DNA of 64,000 bases from Tiliqua scincoides (Eukaryota > Chordata > Lepidosauria > Squamata > Scincidae). Numbering within the stretch: the first letter of the stretch is position 1; each line of letters starts with the position of its first letter. Location of the stretch: the NCBI RefSeq assembly GCF_035046505.1, contig NC_089821.1, positions 62,404,256-62,468,255 on the forward strand, written 5' to 3'. The position numbers were made by a program, and so were the translations under genes. The notes under the pieces are model-generated. The model was not told where the DNA came from. It searched no databases and was given only the letters and a program-made list of their open reading frames with translations. Shown piece after piece: positions 46,101-58,100 of the stretch.

Positions 46101-49100
46101 TCTTATATTCACTACTTTTACATTGATCAGAAAGTACAGAAATACCCGGATACTAAGCCATCAGGGCTTTGAAAGTCAATGTGAGCAGCTTGAAGTGCAC
46201 ATGAAGCTAGAAGCAAACCGCCCGGAGAAAGGGTGGCATCAGCTAGAATATTTCTGAGCACGATGTTCCATTCTGCCTCAGAGCAGGCCCTTGACCAGAA
46301 TTTCAAAAATCTAAGCCAGGCCAGGAATTCAATCTGATGCAGGCCTGCTTCAAGACACAATGCTGCATAAGGGGCACAGAGGGGTATCACAAAGATCTTG
46401 TAAAGAAATCTGGACTGGACGAGCTCTGCTGAGGTAGTAAAAGCTGATATCCAGACAAGGATACCAAACAACAGTTGCGCCAGGACCCTTTCACTTAAGA
46501 ATCTGCACTGTCGCTGGGATATAAGAATTACCCCAGGAATAAAAAAACGGTAGGGTGGCGTGTACTGATAAATTACTTGACAAAATAGTAGCCTGATGGT
46601 GAGATGTCTAGTTGTGCTGTAATGAAATGGAATGCCAAGATACTTGAATTCTTTAACTTGTTGAATTGCCTCCCCCCCCCCCCCCAAGACCAAGTAATCG
46701 GTTTTCATTGAGAACCAAACTGCATAATTTTGGACTTCCCAAAATTCAGCCGCAGTTTGGTAGCAATCAAATATTCTGTACAAGAATTAATGAGACACTT
46801 CAAACCAATTTTCGTGTGGGACATTAATTGCATGTCTTCTGTTCAACAAGAGGTGGAGCAGTAAATTGCCTAATTTACAATCTCATGGGCTGAAGCTCCG
46901 GGGAGAATACACATTCTGCTGGCAGTGGCAGATGGAAAACAGCCATAAGGTACCTTCTGGTATTGTGCCTAGTAGTGTGCTACTGGGGTGACAGCCAGAA
47001 GAGCCTTTCCACACATGCTGCCAAGCGCCTATCAAACATCGAGGAATGCGAGGAGAAACAAAGGTGGGGATGACTGCAGGAGGGGGTGGATCAGGTGGGC
47101 GTGCTGGATCATATCCAGCAGGAGGTCTGGTCTAGAGGGTAGAGCCTCCGTCTGCCTGAAGATAACATCCACAAGGTTGCCGGTTCGAGGCCACCGGCAC
47201 CATGCGACCTTGGAGCAGCTGACAAGCTGAAGCCGAGCAATTCCATCTGCTCTGAGCGTGGGAGGATGGAGGCCAGAATGTGAAGCCAGATCGGAATGAA
47301 ACACCTGAATGTAGTGGTTCTTGAAAGAAAGAACCTTCTTTGAAATTGTAAAAATCCCTGTTTAATAGGGATTTAATAAAGCCTGCCTATGAAAACCACC
47401 TTGAATAAAGTCTTGAATAAAGACCAAGAAAGGCGGTATATAAATACCTGTTGTTGTTGTTGTTGTTGTTGTTATCATATCCCCTCCATCAGCAGCCTCC
47501 CAGCTCCCTTTCTCTCTTGCGCTAGTGAAATAGCTAGTGCAGGTCAGAGAAGACCCATCACCAAGCAGGAGGCTTATGCAGGCATAAGGGGATTTTAGTA
47601 TTTTATCTTTGATTAGGCCTTTCACTATCTTACCTAGAAGATGTTCGGCTGCTACCTTACTCCAGCTCAGAACCCATCAGCCTATATGTAAAGTTTTGAT
47701 TTTTCCCCCCAATGTGCATGACTTTACACTTACTGACATTGAAGCGCATCTGCCAATTTGTTGCCCATTCTGCCAGTTTGGAGAGATCCTTCTGGAGCTC
47801 CTCACAGTTCGCTGCAGCAGTCCTCCAGCAGTTCGCTGCACTACAATTGTCTGTGGGCTCTGCTTGCCACATAGCCCTGACAGAAATGAAGGTGGAAAAT
47901 ATTCTCTTCAGGGAACTACAGACACAATCATTCTCACTTTCTCTCTTCATCCCCCCCCCCCCATTTTAGGGAAGGAAATCAAGAATATGTACGGCGTTTC
48001 TGTGAAGCAGTGATGTATCGGTGTAGCAAACTAAGAGAGATTTGGTAAGAAAATATAGATTGCTTTATAATTTATCTTGCTGGGCATTCGTAAAGGTGAG
48101 ATCACAGCTCTGGAGCTTGCAGTGATGTGCAATAGTCTCTCTATAATGAGTATGAAAAAGCTTCAGTAGTATATGATTTAAATCCTGCATGAGTTCTTTG
48201 TTTCAGAATCCAATCCAACTTTCCAGGGCCAATGCAGCCATGCCCTGGAACAAGGTGTTTGATGCATCCTAGGGTGGGAAGGCGGTTCCAAGGCCTTCTT
48301 TAGGCAAGGGAACACTTGTTCCCGTGCTTCGGGGCTGCATTGCACCTGCATTGGCCCTGGAATGTTGGTTAGGATTGGGCAGTCAGCCTCATTTATGTCC
48401 AATACTTTCAATTCTCTTGAGGTTATGATGTACTTGTAATAGTCCTGTGATGAATAATGTCCAAATGTTTAAACTTTCAGTATCTAAACATAATTCATAT
48501 TCAGGAATTTTCAGTTAGTGTTGGGTTTTTGAATCATCCAAAATAAGACAGTTGGGCAGTGCAATCCTAACTTGCACTGAAACAGGCAGGCTGGCGGGCC
48601 TGCACGGAAGTGACTACTTGACAAAAGTGGCACTGTTGAAAGGGCAGCCTTATGATAATTGGTCTCTCCCAGTGCGTCAGCAGCATCTCCTCCTCTCACC
48701 TCTCTTGCTCTGCAGAGCATTCTTCTGTCTCTTCCTTCCAGGGTCTCGGCAGAAGCAGCACTGCTGATAGGGTGGCACTGGGAGAGCCCAATTATAATGT
48801 GGACTGAATAAAGAACTTCCTTGGTTGATATCCAGCCCATGAGCCTTATTTTTGACACTCTGATCTAAACAGCAAGGGCTACTCAACTCTGTCGAAGGCC
48901 TTAGCCATCTATAGAAGCCCCCATGGACCTTTCCCTGTTCCATTGGGGCAAGTCTACCTCCCAGAGGTGCAATTTGGACGTGACTTTGGTACTGAGACAG
49001 AGCAGGATGACCAGGTGCAACAGAGGATAGAATCCCTATACATTTAACCAGCGGTTCTCAAACTCTCTGGGAGAGTTTGAGCTGCACAAAGTCCTTGCGG

Positions 49101-52100
49101 GGGTGGGGGGCGGCAGTGATGTGATCCCCAGGATTGTATCACTAAGGGGCTGCAGGGACTGGCATGTACTTACCAGTCCCCGCTGCAGCCTCCTGGGGGT
49201 GCAGGGAGCCCTGTGTGACCATTTGCAGGGCTCTCCAAAGCTTAGAAAGTGAAAGTGCAGCGATCACGCCCCACGTCCGCAAAACTGGAAGTGGAGCGTA
49301 ATCGCTCTGCTTTCACTTTTTAAGCTTCGGGGAGCCCTGTGGATGGTCGTGCAGGGTTCTCCGTGCCCCCAGAAGGCTGCTGCAGGGACTGGTAAGTGCA
49401 TGCCAGTCCCTGCAGCCCTCTTAGCGACACAATCCTGGGGATTGCGTCGCTGACTCCCCCCGCCCCTGGCCCTTCAGGGGGCAGAGGCCAGGGCCCACAG
49501 ACTGGGGAATCATGACACCCTAGTTTGAGAAGCCCTGCCTTTAACCATTGCATAGAAAAGGGAATTTTGGACAGTGCAGCTCAACACAAAAGGGTTTTAA
49601 AAGTGGCACCTGTCAAAATTTCCTCTTCTACACAATGGTTAAATGTGTAGGCACTCTGTCCTCCATTGTATATGGAGGTCAGAATATATAAGGGAGAGGC
49701 TTACTAATTTAGAGTGTGTTGCTTAAATCATGTGTTATCATTTTCTTTTACAAACGCCAGGGGCACCCTAGAATGCTTCTTGAGGGGGAGGCTGTCCACT
49801 GCCTCTGGGTACTAACCCCCTTCATGGTTCCTCCCTGTAGCCCATCAGGGAGAGTGACAACAGGGCCCTAGGACTGGGCCCAATCCTCTGGCCTGGTAGC
49901 CTGACACCCAATTTCATAGGGCTTGGTGCTGGCATTGGCCTTGAAAGATGAACCCAACCTTGGGGATTTGGTAGGTGTTGGGTCCAGAGAGGAGCTTCCA
50001 GTGACCTCACTGTGATCCAGGGCATCCACTAGTATGCCCTAGTGGTTAGCATGCCCACACCATTCCTATTCCACTCTCTTCCCTGTTTGAACACACAGCT
50101 TACTGGGGAAAAACCTTGGTAGATACTTTAAAAATGAATATTATTCCTCGTATTATATAAGTACTATGTGCAATTTTCTTATATATACCACAAAGTTATT
50201 TTAATAAGTTCTAAACTTTGTTTAGGAAGTTTTTATGGGGTTCTGCAACACCAAGGATTTCATTGAAACGGATGCAATTGTCACATAAGGAGTGAGGGTT
50301 TGGACTTCCCGACCTTAATCTGTACCATTTTGCATACTTGCTAACTTTCTGTAATAGATGGAATAATCAGCAGAGTGAGATACCATCATGGGTGGTGTTA
50401 GAAATGTCTGTGTTGGCTCCATTGTGTAAATGGGTAGCACTGGGGTCTAAACATGTTAATAATCGACAAGTACCTGTGACAGTAATCTCAGCTAGGCATA
50501 TTTGGCATATGATGGCATGGAAGTTTGAATTTGATCCCTATTCCCACTGCAGATTAACGTTATGGATGAATCCAACTTTAGAGATTAAGAGGGAATCTTT
50601 TTTATGGAGGAGCTGGACTGAAAGGGCAATTTTTACATTAGATCAACTTATTGATCAGGATCAGGAATTTTTTTCATTTGATAGACTTAGTGAACAGCAT
50701 CACCTTCCAAAGTCTGCCAGCTGGCAATATTTACAGTTGCAACATTCATTAGTTTCTAAATTTGGTCCCTCTGCATTATCTGCTTCACAAACTCCCCCAC
50801 TTCTAGACGTACTTATGTAGTCTGTTGATATGAAGAAGCCAGTAATATGTGTTTATAAATATCTAATGTCGTGTACTATGTTTGATACACATTTACTTCG
50901 AATTAAATGGAACTTTGAATTGGAATGTCCTATCCTGGGTGAGCAATGGGCTGTGGCACTTAAGAATATACAGGCAATATCTAGAGATCTTAAATTATGC
51001 CTAATACAGCAAAAAATACTCTTTAGAACAGGGGTGCTCAATAGGTGGATCGCAATCTACCGGTAGATCGCGAGGCAAAATGAGTAGATCGTGGAGTGCC
51101 GACCCCCCCCCCTTCATGTGCCTCTGGGAGGAAACGCCGGGAGTAAGGCCCATTGTACTCAATGGGGCTTACTCCCAGGTAAGTGTGGCTAGGATTGCAG
51201 CCTCACAGCCTAATCCTAGGCATGTCTACTCAGGAGTAAGTCCTGTTATACTCAGTGGGGCTCAAGGTACACCAACATACATTGTACACATAAATGTTAT
51301 ATGTTATGATGGCGTGAACATTGTAAAAAAAAACTCTGGTAGATCTCTGGGCCTAGCTGGGTTTCAAAGTAGCTCTCGAGCCAAAAAAGTGTGAGCACCC
51401 CTGCTTTAGAATATACTGGACACCACAGAGGCTACTTCTTAAAGGACTTAATAAGGAGTCTAGTTGTTGGAGATGTTTGAGTTTGAATGCTACACTTACA
51501 CATATGTTGTGGACATGTCCTGTTATTGTAAACTTTTGGGATGAAATAATTAATATTATAAAGATAGTGCTATAGCAACCTTTAATTTTTTACAGATATG
51601 TATGTAATTCTTAATTATTTACCCGTTATCTGGCGACTCACACCTGGGCACTCTGTGCCCTCACGGTAGCAAAAAGACTTATATTACTTCATTGGAAGGA
51701 GAGATGGCCATCTACTTATGCCCAATGGACGAACGATATTTTACATTTATCTGTATTCGAGTGAATGGCCTATCGGCGTCAACTGCGTATGGATTTATTT
51801 GAGGATATCTGGAGGCCATTCCTTGACATAATAACATAAGCCACGTGAAGTGTTGATATGCAGATACTCTGGTCATGTATATGTATAAATATTCCCCCCC
51901 CCCCTTTTTAAGCAATTCATAAGCACGTATCAATGTTATATTCTCTTTTTTTTGTTTTTGTTCTGTTTATGTAAACCAATAAAATTTAAGGGAAAAAAAG
52001 AACTGTGGGAATTTATGGCTACACCTTTAATTCTGTCTCCCAAGAGCGCTAGGATACAAGCCATGATGGGTTTATGCAACCTTCTGGTTTTAGAAGTAGG

Positions 52101-55100
52101 TCACCTCAGAATGCCAGATGCAAGGGATCAGCACCAGAATGCAAGTATCTTAGTGTCTTGTGTGCTTCCTGAGGAATGTGGTGGGATAATGAGAGATAAA
52201 GAAAGCTGGACCAGATAGGCTTGATCCAGTGAGGCTCTTCTTATGTTCTTTCATTCCTCCTGCCTCTTGGTTTTCTCTTGTCTCAGCTTCTTCATTTCAT
52301 CTGTTTTTGTCCTCTCCAACCCTCCTGCCATTCTCTGCTGGGAGGGCTCCTTGTCCTCCCTTTCTGCCTCCTTCTCAGTTTCTCCCTTCCTGTTTCCTCA
52401 TAGTCCTCTCCTTAAATCTCCCCACCTCACCTGTCTCCACGCTTCCCTGCTGCAAGTGCTGGTCCGGCCCTTGTTAGGACACTGCATGGTCTGTTGCTTG
52501 GTGATGTGCTGGAACCTGACCCAGAAGTCTTTAAAAGGAGACTGGACAGATTTATGGAGGAAACATCCATCCCAAGATACAAAGCATGATGACTATATGC
52601 AACCTCTGGGTTTTAGAGGTAGCCTGTCTCTGAATTCCAGGTGCAAGGGAGTGTCAACAGGATACAGGTTTCTTATTTTCTCAAGTGGGCCTGGTGGGCA
52701 GCTGGTGGCCCACCGTGAGTTATAGGAAGCTGGGCTAGACGGGCCCATAGTCTGATTCAGCAGGGTGTCCTTAAATCTGACAAATACATGCTGTCTCTTT
52801 TAAAACTAACATCACACTACAACAGACACCTAGGAAGCGAGATGACTGGAAGCACCAGCATTCACCCATCTCCTGCTCACTCCAGGGCATATACTCAGTG
52901 AATGGAATGGAGGGTGTCTGTCTGTCTCTTTGCCAAACGTGTGCTTGACATGTGCAAGTTAAATGCACATTTGATGCAACCTGATTTCATGATAGTTATT
53001 TTGTGGTGATAATTCCAGCTAATTGGGCAAAGTGACACTTTTTCAAGTGATCCTTCTCTGATATTTAGCAGGGGGACTGGCATTGTCCCTCTGCACCTCA
53101 GTACAGAGTCTTTTCTAGTGGCTGTTTGCTGGTGTTCCTCTGCATCTTTTTAGGTTGTTAGCCCTTTTGGGACAAGGTGCTATTTAGTTTTTTATTTTCT
53201 CCATACACCTCTTTGTGCCCTTTTTAATTAAAAAGCATCATATAACTTTTCTTAACAGTAATCCCCATTAATATTTTATTATCTGTCTTCAATGGAGAGG
53301 GAGAACACAGAACATAGCTGTAAAAGAGAAGCTAGACATACAGCCCAACCCAATGAGCTTCAGTCGCCAGCGGAACACATGCTCTGCTGGCTGTGGCTGC
53401 TCAAAGCAGCCATAAAGCACTTTCAGGCAGCATGCTCAGTGCCAGGCTGGTAGGAAGGCCTGAGACTTCCTGCATGTTTTACCAGACCTGCTGAGGCAGG
53501 AAAAGAGGCGGGGTAGAGAGAAACAGGAATGGTGAGGGGACAAAACTGGGCAGGGGGCATAAGGGGTGGGGAGGCTACAGGAGGGTGTGGGTCCTGTGGC
53601 AATGGCGCACACCGGATCCTATCCTCCTTTTCTGCAACTTCCTGCCCCCTTTCTCTCCTTAGACTTCTCTACCAAATCACTAGCACAGGTCTGAGGAGAC
53701 CCACTGTAGAGTTGTGCAGGGGTAAGTCCCTTTAAACCCCCTTTCTCCACTGAAGCCTCCTGATCCATCTACTCCCTGCTATAACGTAGTACTTTTGTCT
53801 TCATATCAATACCCTTTTGTGTAGGTTGTCTTACTTTAAACTGACAGCAGATGGCTGTGAGGAACTCTCTGATGTTCTCATTACCAACCAGACCTTGGTG
53901 CACTTGGATTTATCAGAGAACACGCTAGAAGATTCAGGCACAAAGAGATTGTGTGAAGCGTTAAGACATCCAGACTGCAAGCTGCAGAGTTTGAGGTGAG
54001 TGCTTGATTGTGAGTATATGATGATGATGATGATGATGATGTTGTTGTTATTATTGTTATTATTATTATTATTATACTGCTTTTCAACAAAAGTTCACAA
54101 AGCGGTTTACAGAGAAAAATCAAATAACTAGTGGCTCCCAAAAGGGCTCACAATCTAAAAGGAATTATAAAAGGATATCCATAAAAGGATATTATGTTCT
54201 TTATTCCTAACAAAGCTGAGGAATAACTTTTGATATGCTCCAAGATGTTAAGCAGAAAGAGAAAGTGATGCCATTTAAGCCAGTCTCAAACCACCCATTT
54301 CTGGGCAAGGTCATCAAGCAAATGGTGGCTTCTCAGCTCCAGAGGGTCTTGGATAAAGCAGATTCTCTAGATCCTTTCCATTCTGGCTTCAGGCCAGACT
54401 TGGGGATGGAAACTGCCTTGGTGGGTGACCTATGTGGGGGAATGGACTGGGGAAGTGTGACGAACATGGTAAAATTCTTGCTAGGTTTGACTCCATCTTG
54501 CAAGCCAGAAGCCATTTTGCAGCAGCTGTGAGGAAAAGTGCTTGTTAGCAGGCTGAGAACAGCTGCATATCAAACACCTTGCATTGGCCAAGCAGAGAGT
54601 GTGATAAATTAGCTAGCACCAATGTCTCTCACTAGAGAGACCCGTGAATCTCCAGTTAGGTCAGGGTGAGTGTCCAGCAATTGCATCAGCTGATGAGGTC
54701 ATAATCCAGAAGCTTCAGCAAATGATGGTGCTGGGGGTATGTCTATGTAACACCCTGGCCTTTGAGATGTGGGGTGCCACACAGCTCCATCAGGTTGCCC
54801 TTGCTGTTTAACATGTATATGAAACCACAGGGAGAGGTCATCCAGGAATTTGGAGTGGGTGCCATCAGCATACTGATAACACCCAACTCTATCTCTCCTT
54901 TCCACCAGATACAAGGATGGATGTTGAGATTCTGGAGTGCTGCCTGGATTTGGTTGGGTCCAGAATGAGGGCTAACAAACTGAGATGACACCTAGGCAAG
55001 GCAGAGGTTCTCCTGGTTTGGAAATTCACAATGCGAGTACTGGATTATTGTCCTGCTCTGAATGGGGTTGTGCTTCTGCAAGAGCAGGTCTGTAGCTTGG

Positions 55101-58100
55101 GGGTTCTCCTGGATTTGCAGCTATTCCTGGATTTGCAGGTGGCAGGTGTGACCAGGGGGGCCTTTGCCCGGCTTCAGCTGGGGTGCAAGCTGCGACCATA
55201 ACTGGATCATTCAGATCTAACCACAGTGATCCATGCCATGCTAACATCAAGATTAGAATGTTGTAACGTGTGTACATGGGGCTGCCACTGAAGACTGCTA
55301 GGAAACTTCAATTAGTGGAGAATGCAGCAGCTCATGTGATCTCTGGAGGTCGGCAGTTTGCATATATTGGACCACTGCTCTGGCAAATGCTTTGGCTTCC
55401 TATTTGTTTCCAGGCCCAATTCAAGGTGCTGATTTTGACCTTTGGGCCAGCATATTTGAGAAATCGCCTTGTTCTGTATACAGGCAGGCCCCCATATCTG
55501 CAGATCTCATATCCATGGATTCAGTTATTTGCAGATCAGGAGCTCCCCCCCCCCCCCCCGGCGTGCCCATTAACATTGTTAAGAAGCTTACAGGGCCAAA
55601 GTTTTCTTGCTTAAGACCCATTTCCTCCTGGCAATGTGTTTGCGCACCATTTCCAAACTTGCACTCTTTCATAGGCCCCCCAGAGGAGAAATGCCTTCAG
55701 AAAAGATTCAAGGCATTTCCATATACCCAGTGCTCTTTTTGTAAATAAAAAGGTGCAGGAACTCACAACTTGTTAATCTTTTATTTATTTATTTATTTAT
55801 TTATTTATTCATTTATTCATTCATTCATTCATTCATTCATTTATTTATTTATAAACCATTTTTTATTGGAGAAATAAAATATTTTTATGTGCTTCCCCCC
55901 TAAAGATGAACTTACTTCTGAGTAGACATGCATAGGATTGGGCTGTCAATCTCCACATCCCCTTGCCCCTAGCTATTTTTTCTACACAAGGGGAAAAATA
56001 CTGTACAGGTGCACTTGTAGCGTGTAGTATGTAGTGTGGCACTACTTTGAGGAGAGGAAGCAGTGAATGGATTCTGAAAAATGGCTTTCATGAGTTCCAT
56101 GTAATAAAATTACTCTAAGCAACTGTGGGAGTAAGAACAAAAAAGGAATTCTTTCATGAGAGGGGTCCTTAGGTGCACATAGAAACAGCTACGTTTGCAA
56201 ACAAGCAATTAAATATGGTTTAATTCAGGTATCAGAATACTCTGTGTCTTTGGGAAGGCGAATTGTATGTTCTCTGCTGCCCTGAGCAGCTGCTGTGCTT
56301 TGCTGGAGAGGAGCTGCAAACGCTGGCTGGCGGAAGGCATGCTTGTGGGGGAAGGATGAGGAGGATCTCTGGCAAGGCTGGACAGCACGTTGTACACACG
56401 TAGAATCCCTTTTCACCTGCCCTTAGCATGTGAAAACGGGTGCAGATATATATCTCTGCCAGGATTAAGAGCCCCAATCCTAGGTATGTCTACTCTGAAG
56501 TAAGTCTCATTCTAGTCAATGGAGCTTACTCCCAGGAAAGTGCCTAGGATTGCAGCCTAAGAGCCCAATCCTATGCATGTCTACTCAGAAGTCCACTTTA
56601 GTGAATGGGGCTTACTGTGGATAGGATGGCAGTCTCAGGGCCCAATCCTGTGCCTGTCTACTCAGAAGTCAGTTCCAGTAGAGGCAGTGGGGCTTCCTCC
56701 CAGGAAAGTGTGGAGACTGCAGCCACAGAGCCCTTCCTCTGCCTGTCTACTCAGGCTGCAAGGCTATGACACTTTCCTGACACTTGAACACAATGGAACT
56801 TACTTCTGAGTAGACATGCTTGGGCTCTCAGGCTGCAAGGCTATGTACCCTTTCCCAGGAGCAAGCCCCATTGAGCACAATGAGACATACTTCTGAGTAG
56901 ACACACCTAGGCTCGTGCTGCAGATTGGTACGCGGCTGCACCAGCCAGCTTCCTTCCCCTCCTCCTCCGCCAAGCCAGTACCTGGGCGTTCCATGGGTGC
57001 TGCAGCCCGTCTCCCTGGCTGGCTGGCTGTCTGTCCTCCTCCTCGGCGTTGGCGCGTGTCCCCTGCAGCCTCCACTGGCTTGGAAGCTGCACTGGGAAGC
57101 AGAGCGCGGGGGGAGGGGAGGCGGGCTGGGCTCAGGCGGGAGCTTGGAGATGGGGCAGGAGGGGATCGTTGTGCGGTCAGGCAGGGGCCAGGCACCTGCC
57201 CACCCTGCACCCCGCAGCACCCACCCAGTGAATGCCTCTATTTTGCTCCCCCCTCCTGGAATGCCTCCAAAAGGGAGGGGCCCCTGCAAAAAGGTGCTGG
57301 AACTCCGTCCCCCCGCGTTCCATTAGAAAAAAAGCTCTGCATATACCTGAATCAGACTTGGTTCAAATGTGATCCACTGGGAGCAATCGTGCAACTTTTT
57401 TCAGTGCTGTCCATGGTGCTTCTGTATAGCTCCCTATGTAAACCATACTCAGAAACGGCTTTCTCCTAAGAAAATACCCTCACTAACTTTTTTTTTAACA
57501 TCTCCAGCCCTTGTTGAATCTCGCAGGGTAGGGCCTCAGGGTGGGGGCTCCTTGAGTTAGAACTCTGTTGAGGTATCTGCTAAAAGAGGAGCTGAGGTGT
57601 TTTACAGGCTTATTGCAAACAAAGCTACAGTGGGTTCTCGTTATCCATGGGTTCTGCACCCATAGATTTTACCCAATGTAGGTACCAAGCCTGTGTCTGG
57701 AGGACCCTTTTGCAGCAAATTTCCAAAATGCACATTTTGGCCCATTTTCAGCAAATTTCTGAAACATGAGTTTTTTCCTGTTTTTGGCAAATTTCTGAAA
57801 TGCAGACTTCCACCTGTTATTGCGAATTTCCGAAATGTGAGTTTCTACCTGTTTTCTATAATTTTCAGATGCACCTGGGACACCTTCTGAGGTGTGGGGA
57901 GGCTGCCTGTGGTGATAAGAGATGGATGGGGACCCACCTTACTACCTCCCTTATTAAAGTAAAGAGGCTCTGATGATCCTGCAGTAACACAAAAGATAAC
58001 ACTTTGGCAAAAATGGCTCATGCATAATCATCTTCAGGAGGTGATTACAGGTGTGCGCCAGTTTGCAACGTTCCAGCTTATGCTAGAATCGCATAACCGA

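Noticed and set aside
47118-47220. tRNA gene
   Set aside because: A- and B-box-like motifs are present, but no cloverleaf can be drawn and a SINE body and tail follow; it is the head of a SINE.
56800-57469. Frames of 130-180 codons on both strands
   Set aside because: GC-rich low-complexity translations that overlap one another and short repeats; no domain or splice support.
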